From Chloroflexota bacterium (GTDB lineage: Bacteria > Chloroflexota > Anaerolineae > Aggregatilineales > J027): 64,000 nt of DNA. The notes beneath the pieces are model-generated. The model was given only the letters and a program-made list of their open reading frames with translations, was not told the DNA's origin and searched no databases. Location of the stretch: assembly GCA_024434115.1 (NCBI GenBank), contig QMIT01000003.1, positions 469,282-533,281 of the forward strand. The letters run 5' to 3'. Every line of letters starts with the position of its first letter. Positions within the stretch are counted from its first letter, which is position 1. Position numbers and translations under genes: made by a program. Below are positions 37,953-48,146 of this stretch, one piece after another.

Positions 37953-39512
37953 CTAGTGTTCCTTTCCAAAGAGGCCAGATGGCTTGACCAGCAGCACGAT
38001 ACACAGCAGCACCAACACCGCAATGGGGGCTAGGCCATCGGTATTAAACTGCTGGCGTGAGAAATATGCCGCGACGGAACGTGTAAGCCCGACCACAATC
38101 GCCGCCAGTGATGTCCCCGCATAGCTGCCCAACCCGCCTATAATGACCACCGCAATCGCCTGTAACAGAAAGATGTCGCCCATCACCGGGTCAATGCTGA
38201 TAAATCCTGCTGAAATAATTCCGCCGAGCGCCGCGATTCCCGCTCCGAGGGCAAATACCCCCGTAAACACCAAACGCACATTGACCCCTAGCGCCTCAAC
38301 CATTTCGCTATCCTGCACACCCGCACGAATGATAATCCCAATCCGTGTCCGCATCAGCAAAATCTGGACACCGACCATCATCAGCAGGCCCATGATAATC
38401 ATGAAAATCCAGTAGTTAAAAATGGTGGTTTCAAGCTCTGGAAACAAACTCCGTAAAAAATGAGGGGGGAACGTACCCTGTAATCCACGCGGTAGATAGG
38501 CCGTCAAAGTGCCTTGCGTTGCCACACCATATTGATAAATCACCGTTTCGCGGATAACCAGCGCAATCCCGAACGTCAGCACAATTTGGAAAAAGGGGCG
38601 CACATACGTCGGGCGGATAAACGCGATTTCCATGATGATGCCTGCCAATGTCCCCGCGAAAACCGCCGCCACCGCCGCAATACCAAAACGCAGGGTACTA
38701 GCTTCGGTAGAATTAAGCAGTATCGCCAAAACCGCACTTAAAATCACCACCGCCACCAATTGAATCATGGGCACGGAATTTTCAGAGGCAGGGCTGGGTT
38801 TGTATTTAAGCTCCTCACTGGGAGGAGGCTCGTGCCCTTGAATAATCGCCAAGCCCGCCTGAAAGTAGCGGCTCAACTCATTAAATAACCATTTGATACC
38901 GAACAACACCGGGTCACGCACCATATCCACCCATGCCAGCGCCGTCACCACTACTGCGCCAATCACACGGACGGTATCGGAAGAACTTCCTAATCCATTG
39001 GCAATAGATATTCCTAGAAACAGCCCTAATGGAGCGCCGAGCAATCCTGCAATCGTCATTTTGGCAAGCAAGTGGCTAGGTGGACGCGCCATCTGAGACG
39101 AATTGGGGATCAACCGATAGAGCAACCATGTCCCGATTTCAACCAAAATCGTTGCAAAGATGGGGGTAAACGCGACCACATGAATCGAGAGCAGGACCGC
39201 ATTCGATCTCGTACTGGGGGAAAATCGGCTGAGGATTTCAAACCCGACATACGCCCCAATCATCATCAGTGATCCTTGCGCAAAATTCAGTACATCCATC
39301 AAACCAAAGACGATGCTGAGGCCCGCCGCGACCATAAAAATGAGCATCCCGTGATAGAGGCCACCCGCCACAATCTGGCTAAAGCGCTTACCATCTTGGA
39401 CATCAAGGGCTGTCACCACCAAGAGTAGAATCACAAACCCAATCGTCAAGACGCCTGACAGTATATTTTTGTCTATTTTAAAAGTGGGCCGACGTTTTAG
39501 AGTATTTTCCAT
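37953..39512 (-). CDS. livH: Branched-chain amino-acid-type ABC permease LivH with large internal insertion
   Basis: This 519-residue permease is far longer than the usual 290-310. The N-terminal part (about 40-95, GLSIVFGLMDVLNFAQGSLMMIGAYVG) and the C-terminal part (about 290-519, with GVQDSEMVEALGVNVRLVFTGVFALGAGIAALGG and IGGLGSYAGTSLAAIVVG) match LivH. Between them lie about 170 extra residues with several added hydrophobic helices and a Pro-rich loop (HEPPPSEELKYKP). The frame is unbroken. Translation is coupled to livF, the stop and start sharing a base. The insertion probably adds membrane segments; its effect on transport is unknown. Confidence 0.9.
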   Translation of the reverse strand: MENTLKRRPTFKIDKNILSGVLTIGFVILLLVVTALDVQDGKRFSQIVAGGLYHGMLIFMVAAGLSIVFGLMDVLNFAQGSLMMIGAYVGFEILSRFSPSTRSNAVLLSIHVVAFTPIFATILVEIGTWLLYRLIPNSSQMARPPSHLLAKMTIAGLLGAPLGLFLGISIANGLGSSSDTVRVIGAVVVTALAWVDMVRDPVLFGIKWLFNELSRYFQAGLAIIQGHEPPPSEELKYKPSPASENSVPMIQLVAVVILSAVLAILLNSTEASTLRFGIAAVAAVFAGTLAGIIMEIAFIRPTYVRPFFQIVLTFGIALVIRETVIYQYGVATQGTLTAYLPRGLQGTFPPHFLRSLFPELETTIFNYWIFMIIMGLLMMVGVQILLMRTRIGIIIRAGVQDSEMVEALGVNVRLVFTGVFALGAGIAALGGIISAGFISIDPVMGDIFLLQAIAVVIIGGLGSYAGTSLAAIVVGLTRSVAAYFSRQQFNTDGLAPIAVLVLLCIVLLVKPSGLFGKEH

Positions 39513-40219
39513 CAGGCCGCTCCCAAATATTTACTAATCAATTCATCATCCCCCGCCAAATCTGCCATCCGACCTGCTAAAACCGACTTGCCTTCTTCAA
39601 CAATCACAAAACGATCTGCTAAGTGACTTGCCATGTGAAAATTCTGTTCCACCAGCAGCACCGTCGTATGGTCGCTGAGGTGGCGAATTGCTGCCATCAA
39701 CTGCTCAATAATCACCGGGGCCAAACCCTCGCTGGGTTCATCAATGAGCAGCAGTTCATTTTGGGCAACCAGCGCCCGTGCGATAGCCAACATCTGCTGC
39801 TGACCACCCGAAAGCTGTGCCCCGCCCAATTTACGCAGACGTTGGAGATCGGGGAACAACGTGTAAATAAAATCGAGGCGTCGTGCCAAGTCCCCCGCCT
39901 CGCGTTCGGCAATTTTGAGATTTTCCTCCACTGTCAGATCGCGGAAAATCGCCCGATATTCAGGCACATAACCAATCCCCAACCGGGCAACTTTGTAGGG
40001 GCGCATCTGGCGGATTTCGCGTCCATTAAAGCGAATCTCCCCACTGCGAACATTGGCTAATCCCATAATGCTGCGGAGGGTGGTCGTTTTACCCGCGCCA
40101 TTCCGACCCAACAAAACGGTAATCTCACCGCGATTCACGGTGACATTGACCCCCTCTAAAATATGGAATTGACCGATAAAGGTGTGGATATTTTTGACTT
40201 CTAAAATGGGTTCACTCAT
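39512..40219 (-). CDS. livF: Branched-chain-type ABC transporter ATP-binding protein LivF
   Basis: This 235-residue ATPase of the Liv importer shows Walker A GRNGAGKTT near residue 38, the signature LSGGQQQMLAIARAL, Walker B LLLIDEPSEGLAP and a C-terminal switch His-like region (VEQNFHMASHLADR). Length and motifs fit LivF. It lies 23 bases after livG and is coupled to livH. Confidence 0.95.
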   Translation of the reverse strand: MSEPILEVKNIHTFIGQFHILEGVNVTVNRGEITVLLGRNGAGKTTTLRSIMGLANVRSGEIRFNGREIRQMRPYKVARLGIGYVPEYRAIFRDLTVEENLKIAEREAGDLARRLDFIYTLFPDLQRLRKLGGAQLSGGQQQMLAIARALVAQNELLLIDEPSEGLAPVIIEQLMAAIRHLSDHTTVLLVEQNFHMASHLADRFVIVEEGKSVLAGRMADLAGDDELISKYLGAA

Positions 40220-40242
40220 GCAAAAACTCTTTACTGTATTGT

Positions 40243-41028
40243 TTAGTGAGACTGCGCCATTTGATTGAGATCGCCATACAACTCGCCTAGATAAGCACTG
40301 CGAACGGTGGCATCAGCGGCGATTTCCGTAGGTGTACCCTCCGCTAGAAGTGCCCCTTGGTGCATGACTGTGATTTTGTGGCTGACGCTCATCACCACGT
40401 TCATATTGTGTTCCACCAGCATAATCGTTTTGTTGCCGATGCTGCGGATGGCATCAATCGTTCGCAGCAGTTCAGGCACTTGCTCGGTTGCCATGCCTGC
40501 TGTCGGCTCATCCAGCAGCAATAATTGGGGATCAGTCGCCAAGATAATTGCCAATTCCAATTTGCGTTTATCCCCATGTGGCAAAACACTGGCAGGCACA
40601 TTTTCCATACCGCGTAGCCCAACCGCCTCAATCGCTTCAAGGGCCTTGCGTTCATATGAGCTAAAACGGGTGTAATGGCTCAATATCACCATGCTGCCGC
40701 CATCAATCGCTTGGGCTGCCAATCGCACATTTTCAAAAACACTAAGGCTGGTAAACACGTTGGTGATCTGGAACGAGCGTCCAATACCCACGTGAGCGCG
40801 ACGATAAAGGGGAAGACGGGTAATATCTTTGCCGTTATAAATCAGTCGCCCTTTGGTGGGACGCAAATTGCCCGATAGCAAATTAAACAAGGTCGTCTTA
40901 CCCGCCCCATTTGGGCCGATAATGCTGTGCATCGTGCCGCGTTCGACCTGCAAGCTGACATCACTCACGGCGACGAGGTTGCCAAATTCTTTGCGCAGGC
41001 TAATGGCTTCCAAAATAATGTTCGACAT
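40243..41028 (-). CDS. livG: Branched-chain-type ABC transporter ATP-binding protein LivG
   Basis: This 261-residue ATPase shows Walker A GPNGAGKTT near residue 35, a LivG-type signature region in which the usual LSYG is replaced by LPHGDKRKLELAIILATDP, and Walker B LLLDEPTAGM followed by MLVEHNMNVVM. The start is ATG 41028; a TTG at 41040 is the only alternative. It sits downstream of the binding-protein gene, after an attenuator hairpin that should lower its expression relative to the binding protein. Confidence 0.94.
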   Translation of the reverse strand: MSNIILEAISLRKEFGNLVAVSDVSLQVERGTMHSIIGPNGAGKTTLFNLLSGNLRPTKGRLIYNGKDITRLPLYRRAHVGIGRSFQITNVFTSLSVFENVRLAAQAIDGGSMVILSHYTRFSSYERKALEAIEAVGLRGMENVPASVLPHGDKRKLELAIILATDPQLLLLDEPTAGMATEQVPELLRTIDAIRSIGNKTIMLVEHNMNVVMSVSHKITVMHQGALLAEGTPTEIAADATVRSAYLGELYGDLNQMAQSH

Positions 41029-41055
41029 AAAAAATCTCAAGTTATTTAGGTTGAC

Positions 41056-41084
41056 AAAAAGGGGCAGGCATCACACCTACCCCT
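41056..41084 (-). terminator. Attenuating hairpin between livK and livG
   Basis: On the minus strand AGGGGTAGG (41076-41084) pairs with CCTGCCCCT (41060-41068), one wobble, and is followed by TTTTT. As the transport genes continue downstream, it probably gives partial termination. Confidence 0.75.
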
Positions 41085-41103
41085 ATAAATGGTCGCTGAT
41101 TAT

Positions 41104-42405
41104 TTACTCAGCGGCGGGTGGGCATACCACCGTATCGGAACTGCGTCCGGGTGCAAGGCACGGCGGGGCAGTTTGTTCGGCACTAATGGTCTGTACCCAT
41201 TCGTAATATTTAAATTCGAGGTCATCGGTGCTGACAACTTGGGCGATATACATCGGGACGAGTACCTGATGGTCTTCGGCACGTAGATGATAGAGACCCT
41301 TCGGGCCAGCCCATTCCAGACCTTCCAACGCCGCAATCAAGTCAGCCGGGTCGGTTGAACCTTCGGTGATTTCCAACGCGGCAACGAGAGCCTGTGCGCT
41401 GGCAAAACCGCATTCCGCAAAGAAGCCGGGGAACGCGCCCTCAAATGCTTCTTGGTGACGTTCAACGAACCATTCATTTACCTCTGGATTAGGATTATCG
41501 GGGTCTTGACCGGGCAGTGTGTACTGATAGGTCGTGAACCCAACCGCACCCATGTAGTAGTCAGCGAGGGTGGAGTCAGCAAACACGGGAGCCATAATCG
41601 CATCGGAGTTCCACACCAACACAGCGGGCACATCTTCGTTAATGCCAAGTGCCGCTGTTTGCTGGGTCAACTCAACCGTACCTTCACCCGCCCAAGTCAG
41701 TTGCCAGAAATCCGCACCGCTGGCACGAACCTGTTCCAGTACATCGGTGAAATCTTTGGTATCGGCAGCAACAAGGATGGTATCGCGGACAGGTGTACCA
41801 CCAGCGGCCTGAAATACGAAGTCGAACGCGGCGGCGGAAGTGCTGCCAAACGCATTGTCAACCGCCAGTTGGACGTAATTGGGGCCAAAGGTCTCAATCG
41901 CATACGACGCGACAGTATAGGAGTCTTGGAAACTCTGGCGGCAAGCCCGGAAGGTATATTCGTTGAAGCTCTCGCCTGTAATGGCGGGGGAAGCAGCCGG
42001 GCCAGCCATCAAAATCATTTCATATTCAGCCGCCGCAGCTTGCACCGCGAGGGTAACGGTGCTGCTCACGCTGCCATGTAAAACCTCAACACCTTCTTGT
42101 TCGATCAGTTCACGCACTTGGCTGTTGGCGGTGTCAATATCGCTGGCGTTGTCGCGCTCAACGATTTCTAGTTTACGGCCCGCCACTTCCATTGTGCCAT
42201 CAGTGGCATATTCTAGGCCCAGTTGGAAACCACGACTTTGCTCAATGCCATAGATTTGCAGAGCACCACTGTGGTCAGTCAAAACCCCAATTTTTAGCAC
42301 ATCGTCCTGACGCGCCGAGGAGGGACGCGCAAAGATGGGGAGAGCCAAAGCCAGAACGGTGACGAATACAATTCCGGTTACAAGAACCGATTTTTTCCCA
42401 AACAT
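41104..42405 (-). CDS. livK: Liv-type ABC transporter substrate-binding protein
   Basis: This 433-residue extracytoplasmic binding protein of periplasmic-binding type I fold has a signal/anchor (about 5-25, ending FARPSSARQD). The mature protein shows IGVLTDHSGALQIYGIEQSRGFQLG and NDNASD-type segments of the amino-acid/amide-binding family. There is no lipobox cysteine, so it is probably tethered by its N-terminal helix or released. ATG 42405 has AAGGAG six bases upstream; the longer reading from 42477 is rejected. The preference may be for a carboxylic acid or amide and not leucine, given the acyl-CoA ligase upstream. Confidence 0.9.
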   Translation of the reverse strand: MFGKKSVLVTGIVFVTVLALALPIFARPSSARQDDVLKIGVLTDHSGALQIYGIEQSRGFQLGLEYATDGTMEVAGRKLEIVERDNASDIDTANSQVRELIEQEGVEVLHGSVSSTVTLAVQAAAAEYEMILMAGPAASPAITGESFNEYTFRACRQSFQDSYTVASYAIETFGPNYVQLAVDNAFGSTSAAAFDFVFQAAGGTPVRDTILVAADTKDFTDVLEQVRASGADFWQLTWAGEGTVELTQQTAALGINEDVPAVLVWNSDAIMAPVFADSTLADYYMGAVGFTTYQYTLPGQDPDNPNPEVNEWFVERHQEAFEGAFPGFFAECGFASAQALVAALEITEGSTDPADLIAALEGLEWAGPKGLYHLRAEDHQVLVPMYIAQVVSTDDLEFKYYEWVQTISAEQTAPPCLAPGRSSDTVVCPPAAE

Positions 42406-42508
42406 ACTAGCTCCTTTTAGATATAAACACTCAAAAAACCTACCCAAAGACGCACTTCTTGTGTTTCGATTGATCACTGCCTCCTTTTGGAATTTTCAAA
42501 AGTGCTGT

Positions 42509-44050
42509 CTATCTACCATAGTGGTCGGATAATAACTTTTTATCAATTTTGCCGGGGCCAGTGCGCGGCAGGGCATCCACCAACACCACCGATTTGGGCA
42601 CTTTATAACGCGCCAATCGTTGATGCAGATAGTCCATAAAATCGGCTTCATCAAACTCTAACCCGGCGGCAACCACCACAATGGCCCGCCCGACTTCACC
42701 CCATTTTTCATCTGGTATGCCAATCAACGCCGCCTCAGCCACTGCTGGGTAGCCGTGCATAATACTTTCAACCTCAGCCGGATACACGTTCTCCCCGCCA
42801 GAAATAATCATATCTTTTAGGCGACCCATGATCTTGTAATATCCTTCGGCGTCGTGGCTGGCAAGATCGCCCGTATGCAGCCATCCCCCGCGAATGGCCT
42901 TCGCCGTTTCGTCAGGTTTATTCCAATAGCCGGGGGTGACGTGTGGGCCACGAATAATCAACTCGCCAATCTCATCTGCCCCACATTCCGAGCCATCGTC
43001 GCGCACCACCTTGACATCAATGTGCATCAAGGGGAAACCGACTGCCCCCGGTTTGCGGCGCACATCTTTTTGCGGCAAAACAAACGTATTTGGCCCCGCT
43101 TCGGTCAAGCCATACCCCGTCTTAAAATCCACCCCTTTGGCCCAAAATTCCTCAAATATCGGCATGGGGCAGGGCGCACCGCCGGAAATCACCATTTTGA
43201 GTCGGGTAAAATCCGCCGATGCCCAACGCGCGTGTTGTTGCAGCATGAGGAACATGGTCGGCACACCAAAAAACAAAGTGACCTCGCCGTATTCAATCAA
43301 ATCAAACACTTGGTCGGCATTAAACCCGGAACAGAGGATATTTTTGCCCCCCGCACTAATCAGCGGCAGAGTGAAGACATTGAGTGCCCCGGTGTGGAAC
43401 AGCGGAGAATTTAGAATCGCCACGTCATGCTGATCGAGACCCCAACTACTGACCGTATTAATGGCGTTCCACGTCATATTGCCATGTGTCAAAATCGCAC
43501 CTTTGGGCAGACCCGTTGTGCCACCCGTATAACAAATCACCCACACATCATCCGGCGTCAGGGTCGGGTCGGCAGTGGCATAATCGCTAAAGGCATCCCG
43601 TTCACTGATATGACAGTCGGCATCATTGGCTAAGTTGCCAAACGCCACAAACGAGCGCACAAAATCAAGATCGGGCCGAATTTGATTCACTTGAGGGATG
43701 AAATCACTGGAATAACATAAAACCACTGGGGCGGCATCAGCCAGTAATTGTTCCAATTCAATGGGAGTCAAACGCCAATTGAGATTTTGCAGAATCGCGC
43801 CAATCTTGCCACACGCCATCCACACATCGAGATATTCAAGGCTGTTGGTAGCATAGACGGCCACTCGGTCTCCCTTACGGACGCCGAGAGAATCGTAGAG
43901 AAAATTGGCGGTGCGGTTGGCAGCACGGTTCCATTCAAGGTAAGAGATGTCGCGCTGGTCTCTAGTATCGAAGAGTGCGATGCGGTCAGGGGTGATTTTT
44001 GCGCGTCTGTCTAACCAATCGGCGACATAAAAAGACGTCTGCCTAAACAT
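42509..44050 (-). CDS. Acyl-CoA ligase (AMP-forming, fatty/aromatic acid type)
   Basis: This 513-residue ANL-superfamily enzyme activates a carboxylic acid to its CoA thioester via an acyl-adenylate. The AMP-binding P-loop is YTGGTTGLPKGAILTHGN near residue 175, followed by GYGLTEAGP, the HTGDLASHDAEGYY motif near residue 395, the hinge GRLKDMIISGGENVYPAEVE and the C-terminal catalytic Lys region PRTGPGKIDKKLL. The substrate cannot be fixed from sequence. It is co-directional with the Liv importer, about 100 bases ahead of livK, suggesting uptake and activation of one acid. The ribosome site is weak. Confidence 0.9.
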   Translation of the reverse strand: MFRQTSFYVADWLDRRAKITPDRIALFDTRDQRDISYLEWNRAANRTANFLYDSLGVRKGDRVAVYATNSLEYLDVWMACGKIGAILQNLNWRLTPIELEQLLADAAPVVLCYSSDFIPQVNQIRPDLDFVRSFVAFGNLANDADCHISERDAFSDYATADPTLTPDDVWVICYTGGTTGLPKGAILTHGNMTWNAINTVSSWGLDQHDVAILNSPLFHTGALNVFTLPLISAGGKNILCSGFNADQVFDLIEYGEVTLFFGVPTMFLMLQQHARWASADFTRLKMVISGGAPCPMPIFEEFWAKGVDFKTGYGLTEAGPNTFVLPQKDVRRKPGAVGFPLMHIDVKVVRDDGSECGADEIGELIIRGPHVTPGYWNKPDETAKAIRGGWLHTGDLASHDAEGYYKIMGRLKDMIISGGENVYPAEVESIMHGYPAVAEAALIGIPDEKWGEVGRAIVVVAAGLEFDEADFMDYLHQRLARYKVPKSVVLVDALPRTGPGKIDKKLLSDHYGR

Positions 44051-44219
44051 CCATCGCTCTTTACATAAACTAATAATATATTTATTGGGCGATTATCCCT
44101 TGCCCACTGGAATTTTGCAAAAACATCTGATGAATAGGCACAAAGCCCCTATATTGTGCCGTCAGGTTCTGCTAAAATGAAAATTGCCCACTGTGTACTG
44201 AGAGATTAGGAAACTGTCT

Positions 44220-46067
44220 GTGATTGAAACGCGATCGGATATTCGCAACATTGCTATCATCGCCCATGTTGATCATGGGAAAACCACATTAGTAGACGGA
44301 ATGCTCAAGCAATCCAAAGTATTCCGCGATTCTGCCAATGTCGGTGAACGTATCTTGGATTCTAATGCGCTAGAGCGTGAGCGCGGCATTACCATCTTAG
44401 CCAAAAACACCGCCGTGACGTGGGGCGGAATCAAAATCAATATTGTTGATACTCCCGGCCACGCCGACTTTGGTGGCGAAGTGGAGCGCGTCTTAAACAT
44501 GGTAGATGGCGCCCTATTGCTCATTGACGCGGTAGAAGGCCCAATGCCTCAAACCCGTTTCGTTTTGCGCAAGGCCCTTGCCCTCAATTTACGGGTAATT
44601 GTGGTCATCAATAAAGTTGATCGGGCTGCCTCCCGTTTGGACGAAGTGCTTAATGAAACATTTGACCTATTTATCGAACTGGGTGCGACTGATGCCCAAG
44701 CGGAATTCCCGGTGGTCTATGCTATTGGCTTGACGGGGAACGCAGGTTACGCCGCCGAAACACTCACAGGTGATTTGACCCCCTTATTTGAAACCATTAT
44801 CAAAGAAATTCCCGGCCCGTCGGTTGACCACGATGCCCCTGCTAAAATGCTGGTGACAACGCTGGACTATGACAACTACAAAGGACAAATCGGGGTTGCA
44901 CGGCTGCTGTCTGGTACAATCCGCAAAGGCATGAATGTGGCCCGCATCACCCCACAAGGCGAACGCAGCGTCGGCAAGATTGAATATCTGTTTACCCACC
45001 ACAACCTTGCCCGCCAAGAAGTGGATGAAGTCACCGCTGGCGATATTTTAGCCTTCAGCGGGATTGATGATGTCGGTATCAGCGATACCATCGGCGATAT
45101 TGGCATGGAAGAAGGTCTGCCACCTATCAGTGTGGAAGAACCCACCGTGCGAATGACTTTTGGGGTCAATACCTCACCCTTTGCCGGACGCGAAGGTAAA
45201 TCTGGCTGGGGTACCTCCCGCCGCCTACGCCAACGCCTATTTGACGAAACCCGTGTGAATGTGGCCCTGCGTGTCGCGGATGGCGATTCACCGGATCGTT
45301 TTGTGGTCAGTGGTCGTGGGGAATTACACCTCGGCATTTTGATTGAAACCATGCGCCGTGAGGGCTATGAATTTGATGTCAGCCGACCAGAAGTCATCTT
45401 TCACGAAGACCCAGATACGGGCGAGACGATGGAACCAATCGAAGAAGTGCATGTGGATGTGGTCGAAAGCCTTGCCGGGACAGTTGTCGAGTTGATGGGA
45501 GCGCGGCGGGGTCAGATGATTGATATGGTCACGGAAAATGGCACAACCTTTCTAAAATACCTCGTCCCTACCCGTGCCTTGCTTGGCTTCCGCTCACAAT
45601 TTATGCGCTCTACCAGCGGCATGGGCCAAATGCACAGTATTTTTCATGGCTATGAACCCGTTTCGGGGCCAGTGCCAAACCGTCAGTTTGGAAGTCTGGT
45701 TGCGTGGGAAGATGGTATGGCAACCTCGTATGGGCTGACAAATGCCCAAGAACGCGGCTCGTTGTTTATTGGGCCGGGTGTAGATGTTTATGAAGGCATG
45801 GTCGTCGGTGAACACATTCGGGCGGAAGATTTAGCCGTCAATGTCGCCAAGATGAAACACCTGACCAATCATCGTGCCAAACCCACTGAAAAAGACTTCG
45901 GTTTGACACCACCACGTAATTTGAGCTTGGATGATTGCATCGAATTTCTGGCAGAAGATGAACTGCTGGAAGTGACACCACAAAGCCTGCGCATCCGCAA
46001 GCGTATCCTCAGCAATGATTTGCGTCAAAAGGAAGTCAAACGGCGCGAAACCATGATTGCGGGCTGA
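44220..46067 (+). CDS. typA: Ribosome-associated GTPase TypA/BipA
   Basis: This 615-residue translational GTPase shows G1 [15 protein letters not shown] near residue 13, switch I/II with [10 protein letters not shown] and [15 protein letters not shown], and G4 NKVDR. Domains II and III and the TypA-specific C-terminal domain follow, with [20 protein letters not shown] and the loop [21 protein letters not shown]. It assists 50S assembly and stress adaptation. The start is GTG 44220, with TTAGGAAA upstream. It is monocistronic and followed by a terminator. Confidence 0.96.
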   Translation: MIETRSDIRNIAIIAHVDHGKTTLVDGMLKQSKVFRDSANVGERILDSNALERERGITILAKNTAVTWGGIKINIVDTPGHADFGGEVERVLNMVDGALLLIDAVEGPMPQTRFVLRKALALNLRVIVVINKVDRAASRLDEVLNETFDLFIELGATDAQAEFPVVYAIGLTGNAGYAAETLTGDLTPLFETIIKEIPGPSVDHDAPAKMLVTTLDYDNYKGQIGVARLLSGTIRKGMNVARITPQGERSVGKIEYLFTHHNLARQEVDEVTAGDILAFSGIDDVGISDTIGDIGMEEGLPPISVEEPTVRMTFGVNTSPFAGREGKSGWGTSRRLRQRLFDETRVNVALRVADGDSPDRFVVSGRGELHLGILIETMRREGYEFDVSRPEVIFHEDPDTGETMEPIEEVHVDVVESLAGTVVELMGARRGQMIDMVTENGTTFLKYLVPTRALLGFRSQFMRSTSGMGQMHSIFHGYEPVSGPVPNRQFGSLVAWEDGMATSYGLTNAQERGSLFIGPGVDVYEGMVVGEHIRAEDLAVNVAKMKHLTNHRAKPTEKDFGLTPPRNLSLDDCIEFLAEDELLEVTPQSLRIRKRILSNDLRQKEVKRRETMIAG

Positions 46068-46080
46068 TGACAGCATATTG

Positions 46081-46112
46081 AAAAAGGCGCGGGACACATT
46101 CCCGCGTTTTTT
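46081..46112 (+). terminator. Terminator of typA
   Basis: CGCGGGA (46088-46094) and TCCCGCG (46100-46106) form a 7-bp stem with a 5-base loop, followed by TTTTTT. AAAAA on the other side also provides a terminator for the converging gatC. Confidence 0.9.
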
Positions 46113-46398
46113 ATTCAAAAATCGCTTGCACGCGGAACTGCCCTGCTTCGGCATCCGGCGCATTAGCAAGGGCGGCTTTTTGCTCAAGCCCAAACGTTAC
46201 CTCATCCGCCGCCAGCACATTTTTCAGCGGGAGTACCGAGGCAGTGGGGGGAATATCATCGGTGTTGAGGGCATTGAGTTCCGCGATGTAATCCAAAATC
46301 GCCGAAAGCTGTACCGCATATTGGTCAAGTTCGGCTTCGGTCAGGTTCAATTTGGCAAGTTCAGCGATATGTTCAACTTCGGCACGGCTAAGGGACAT
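46111..46398 (-). CDS. gatC: Aspartyl/glutamyl-tRNA amidotransferase subunit C
   Basis: This 95-residue subunit stabilises the GatCAB complex that converts Glu-tRNA-Gln or Asp-tRNA-Asn to the amidated forms. The family start LSRAEVEHIAELAKLNLTE and the AVQLSAILDYIAELNALNTD helix are clear. ATG 46398 has AGGAGAG upstream; the longer reading from 46446 is rejected. It is not next to gatA or gatB, which must lie elsewhere. Confidence 0.94.
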   Translation of the reverse strand: MSLSRAEVEHIAELAKLNLTEAELDQYAVQLSAILDYIAELNALNTDDIPPTASVLPLKNVLAADEVTFGLEQKAALANAPDAEAGQFRVQAIFE

Positions 46399-46567
46399 AA
46401 GGTTTTCTCTCCTGTTACAAATGGGCATTATAGCCTCAAGCCTCACCTACGCAAACCCCACGTTTTGGTGGTTAATCACAGTTGATAGGCAACCCGTCCA
46501 TACTGACCTTAAACAATATGCTACCATTGAGGCAAAGGTGAATTTCTAACCATAAGTAACCCAGAAT

Positions 46568-48085
46568 ATGAACTACCAGCCACTGCCCGACCCATTATTT
46601 GAATCAGCCTATGCACTTGTGCAAGCAGGCCGTCATGCCGAAGCGCGGCGCACCTTGCTGATCTTACTCAAACAAGTGCCCCATCACGTCGAGGCACTGG
46701 TTTTGATGGGGTATCTTTCACGCCCCGCCGAAGCCCGCCGCTATTTTTTGCAGGCCCTACAACTCGATCCTTATCACGCCCAAGCCCAGCGCGGCCTATT
46801 AAATATTGAACAGCGTCAACAGCGCCGTCTCACCGGATTGTTGGTCGCAGGTGTGCCCTTTGTTGCCCTAGCCATCGGGTTATTTGTCTTTCTTGGCCTC
46901 AATTTGTTTGGCGGAATTGATGATTCTGATGAACCCACCGTACAGGCATTAGTATCCAGCCCGACACCGACCCGCCGTCCGGCTAATAATGTGCCGCCCA
47001 CTGCGACTTTATTCACCGAGGGCTTTGCCTCACCAACACCGATTGATTGGTTGCTGCCAACGCCAAACCAATTTATTCCGCCCTCCCCAATCATTATTTC
47101 GTTTGGCCCCACCGCTACCGAAACCCCAACGGGCACGCTGATGACGGAAACCCCGACTACCACGGCAACCCCCACCGGTACACTATCCGACACGCCAACG
47201 CCAACAGGGAGTGCGACGGAATCCATTGCGGCAAGTTCCACCCCCACCAGCACCGCCTCCAGCACCACTGCGCCGAATCCGGGAGGTAATTCCAATACTT
47301 CTACCCCAACCGCGACCCCAACCGCTACTCTGACCGCGACGGCAACATCTACCGAAGACTCATCAATCAACCCGCCTGTCGCTTCCGACACTCCCACGCC
47401 TACCCCGACAGCAACCACGACGGCGACCAGTACCGCAACCGATACGCCATCGCCCTCTATTGATGAAACCGCATCACCCACTGCCACTTCCAGTCCAACG
47501 GAGACCGACACAGCGACACCCACCGCAACCGATACGCCGACTGAGACCCCATCGGCAACTGCTACCCTGACGCCAACCCCCACCGAAACCGCCACAGCGA
47601 CACCAACGGAGACCGCAACCTCTGTCGTTGAAACCACCACACCAACACCGACCTCGACACCGGGCTATACCATCATAGACAACAGCTATGATATGTTGCC
47701 GCTCATTAATCAGGCCCGCTGCTTGAATGGCCTGAATCCGGTGATTCTTAGTCCATTGCTAAACAACGCCGCTGTAAACCATAGCGTGGATATGGCCGTC
47801 AACAATTTTGTAGATCATATTGGTTCAAATGGCAGCACCGTCGGGGATCGTGTCAGGGATCAGAGCTATAATTGGATATTCGTCGGGCAAAATATCGCGG
47901 GTGGCCCGACCAGTGTGGCAGCGGCCTTTGGCTCATGGGGCATGGAATATATTTTGGACCCCAATATGCGCGAAATGGGCTTGGGGCATGTCTCGAACCC
48001 CAGCAGTGATTTAGATCATTATTGGACGTTGGTGATGGCAAGTCGCGGAACTGACCCAATTACCTGTGCGGATATTGGCCTTTAG
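46568..48085 (+). CDS. TPR - transmembrane - Thr/Pro linker - CAP domain protein
   Basis: This 505-residue protein has an unusual layout. Residues 8-80 form TPR-like helices ([38 protein letters not shown]), a single membrane helix follows (about 90-113), then a long Thr/Pro/Ala-rich low-complexity linker (about 130-370), and a C-terminal CAP/SCP domain (about 372-505). CAP residues visible are [16 protein letters not shown] and VGQNIAGG. The basic RQQRR before the helix puts the TPR part inside and the CAP domain outside. The linker is probably a cell-wall-spanning, perhaps glycosylated stalk. The protein may sense or organise proteins inside while exposing CAP outside. It is monocistronic. 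Confidence 0.85.
   Translation: MNYQPLPDPLFESAYALVQAGRHAEARRTLLILLKQVPHHVEALVLMGYLSRPAEARRYFLQALQLDPYHAQAQRGLLNIEQRQQRRLTGLLVAGVPFVALAIGLFVFLGLNLFGGIDDSDEPTVQALVSSPTPTRRPANNVPPTATLFTEGFASPTPIDWLLPTPNQFIPPSPIIISFGPTATETPTGTLMTETPTTTATPTGTLSDTPTPTGSATESIAASSTPTSTASSTTAPNPGGNSNTSTPTATPTATLTATATSTEDSSINPPVASDTPTPTPTATTTATSTATDTPSPSIDETASPTATSSPTETDTATPTATDTPTETPSATATLTPTPTETATATPTETATSVVETTTPTPTSTPGYTIIDNSYDMLPLINQARCLNGLNPVILSPLLNNAAVNHSVDMAVNNFVDHIGSNGSTVGDRVRDQSYNWIFVGQNIAGGPTSVAAAFGSWGMEYILDPNMREMGLGHVSNPSSDLDHYWTLVMASRGTDPITCADIGL
46960..47660 (+). repeat. Low-complexity Thr/Pro-coding repeat tract
   Basis: Degenerate CC/AC-rich units encode TPT, TAT, TET and TDT repeats in the linker of the CAP protein. 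The complementary strand gives a long valine-glycine reading frame (46816-47640) that is a shadow of this bias. Confidence 0.85.
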
Positions 48086-48091
48086 GAGATA

Positions 48092-48123
48092 AACAAAAGG
48101 CAGGCCTATACAAATGACCTGCC
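48092..48123 (-). terminator. Terminator of the DprE-like operon
   Basis: On the minus strand GGCAGG (48118-48123) pairs with CCTGCC (48099-48104), followed by TTTTGTT. Confidence 0.75.
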
Positions 48124-48146
48124 CGTAGAAAATTCTTGAAGGTCGT

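Noticed and set aside
46816..47640. Long minus-strand reading frame rich in Val and Gly
   Set aside because: It is the antisense shadow of the Thr/Pro-coding repeat in the CAP protein, low-complexity and without a ribosome site.
46960..47660. Repeat tract as a CRISPR array or satellite
   Set aside because: Units are short, degenerate and in frame, with no spacers; it is a protein linker.
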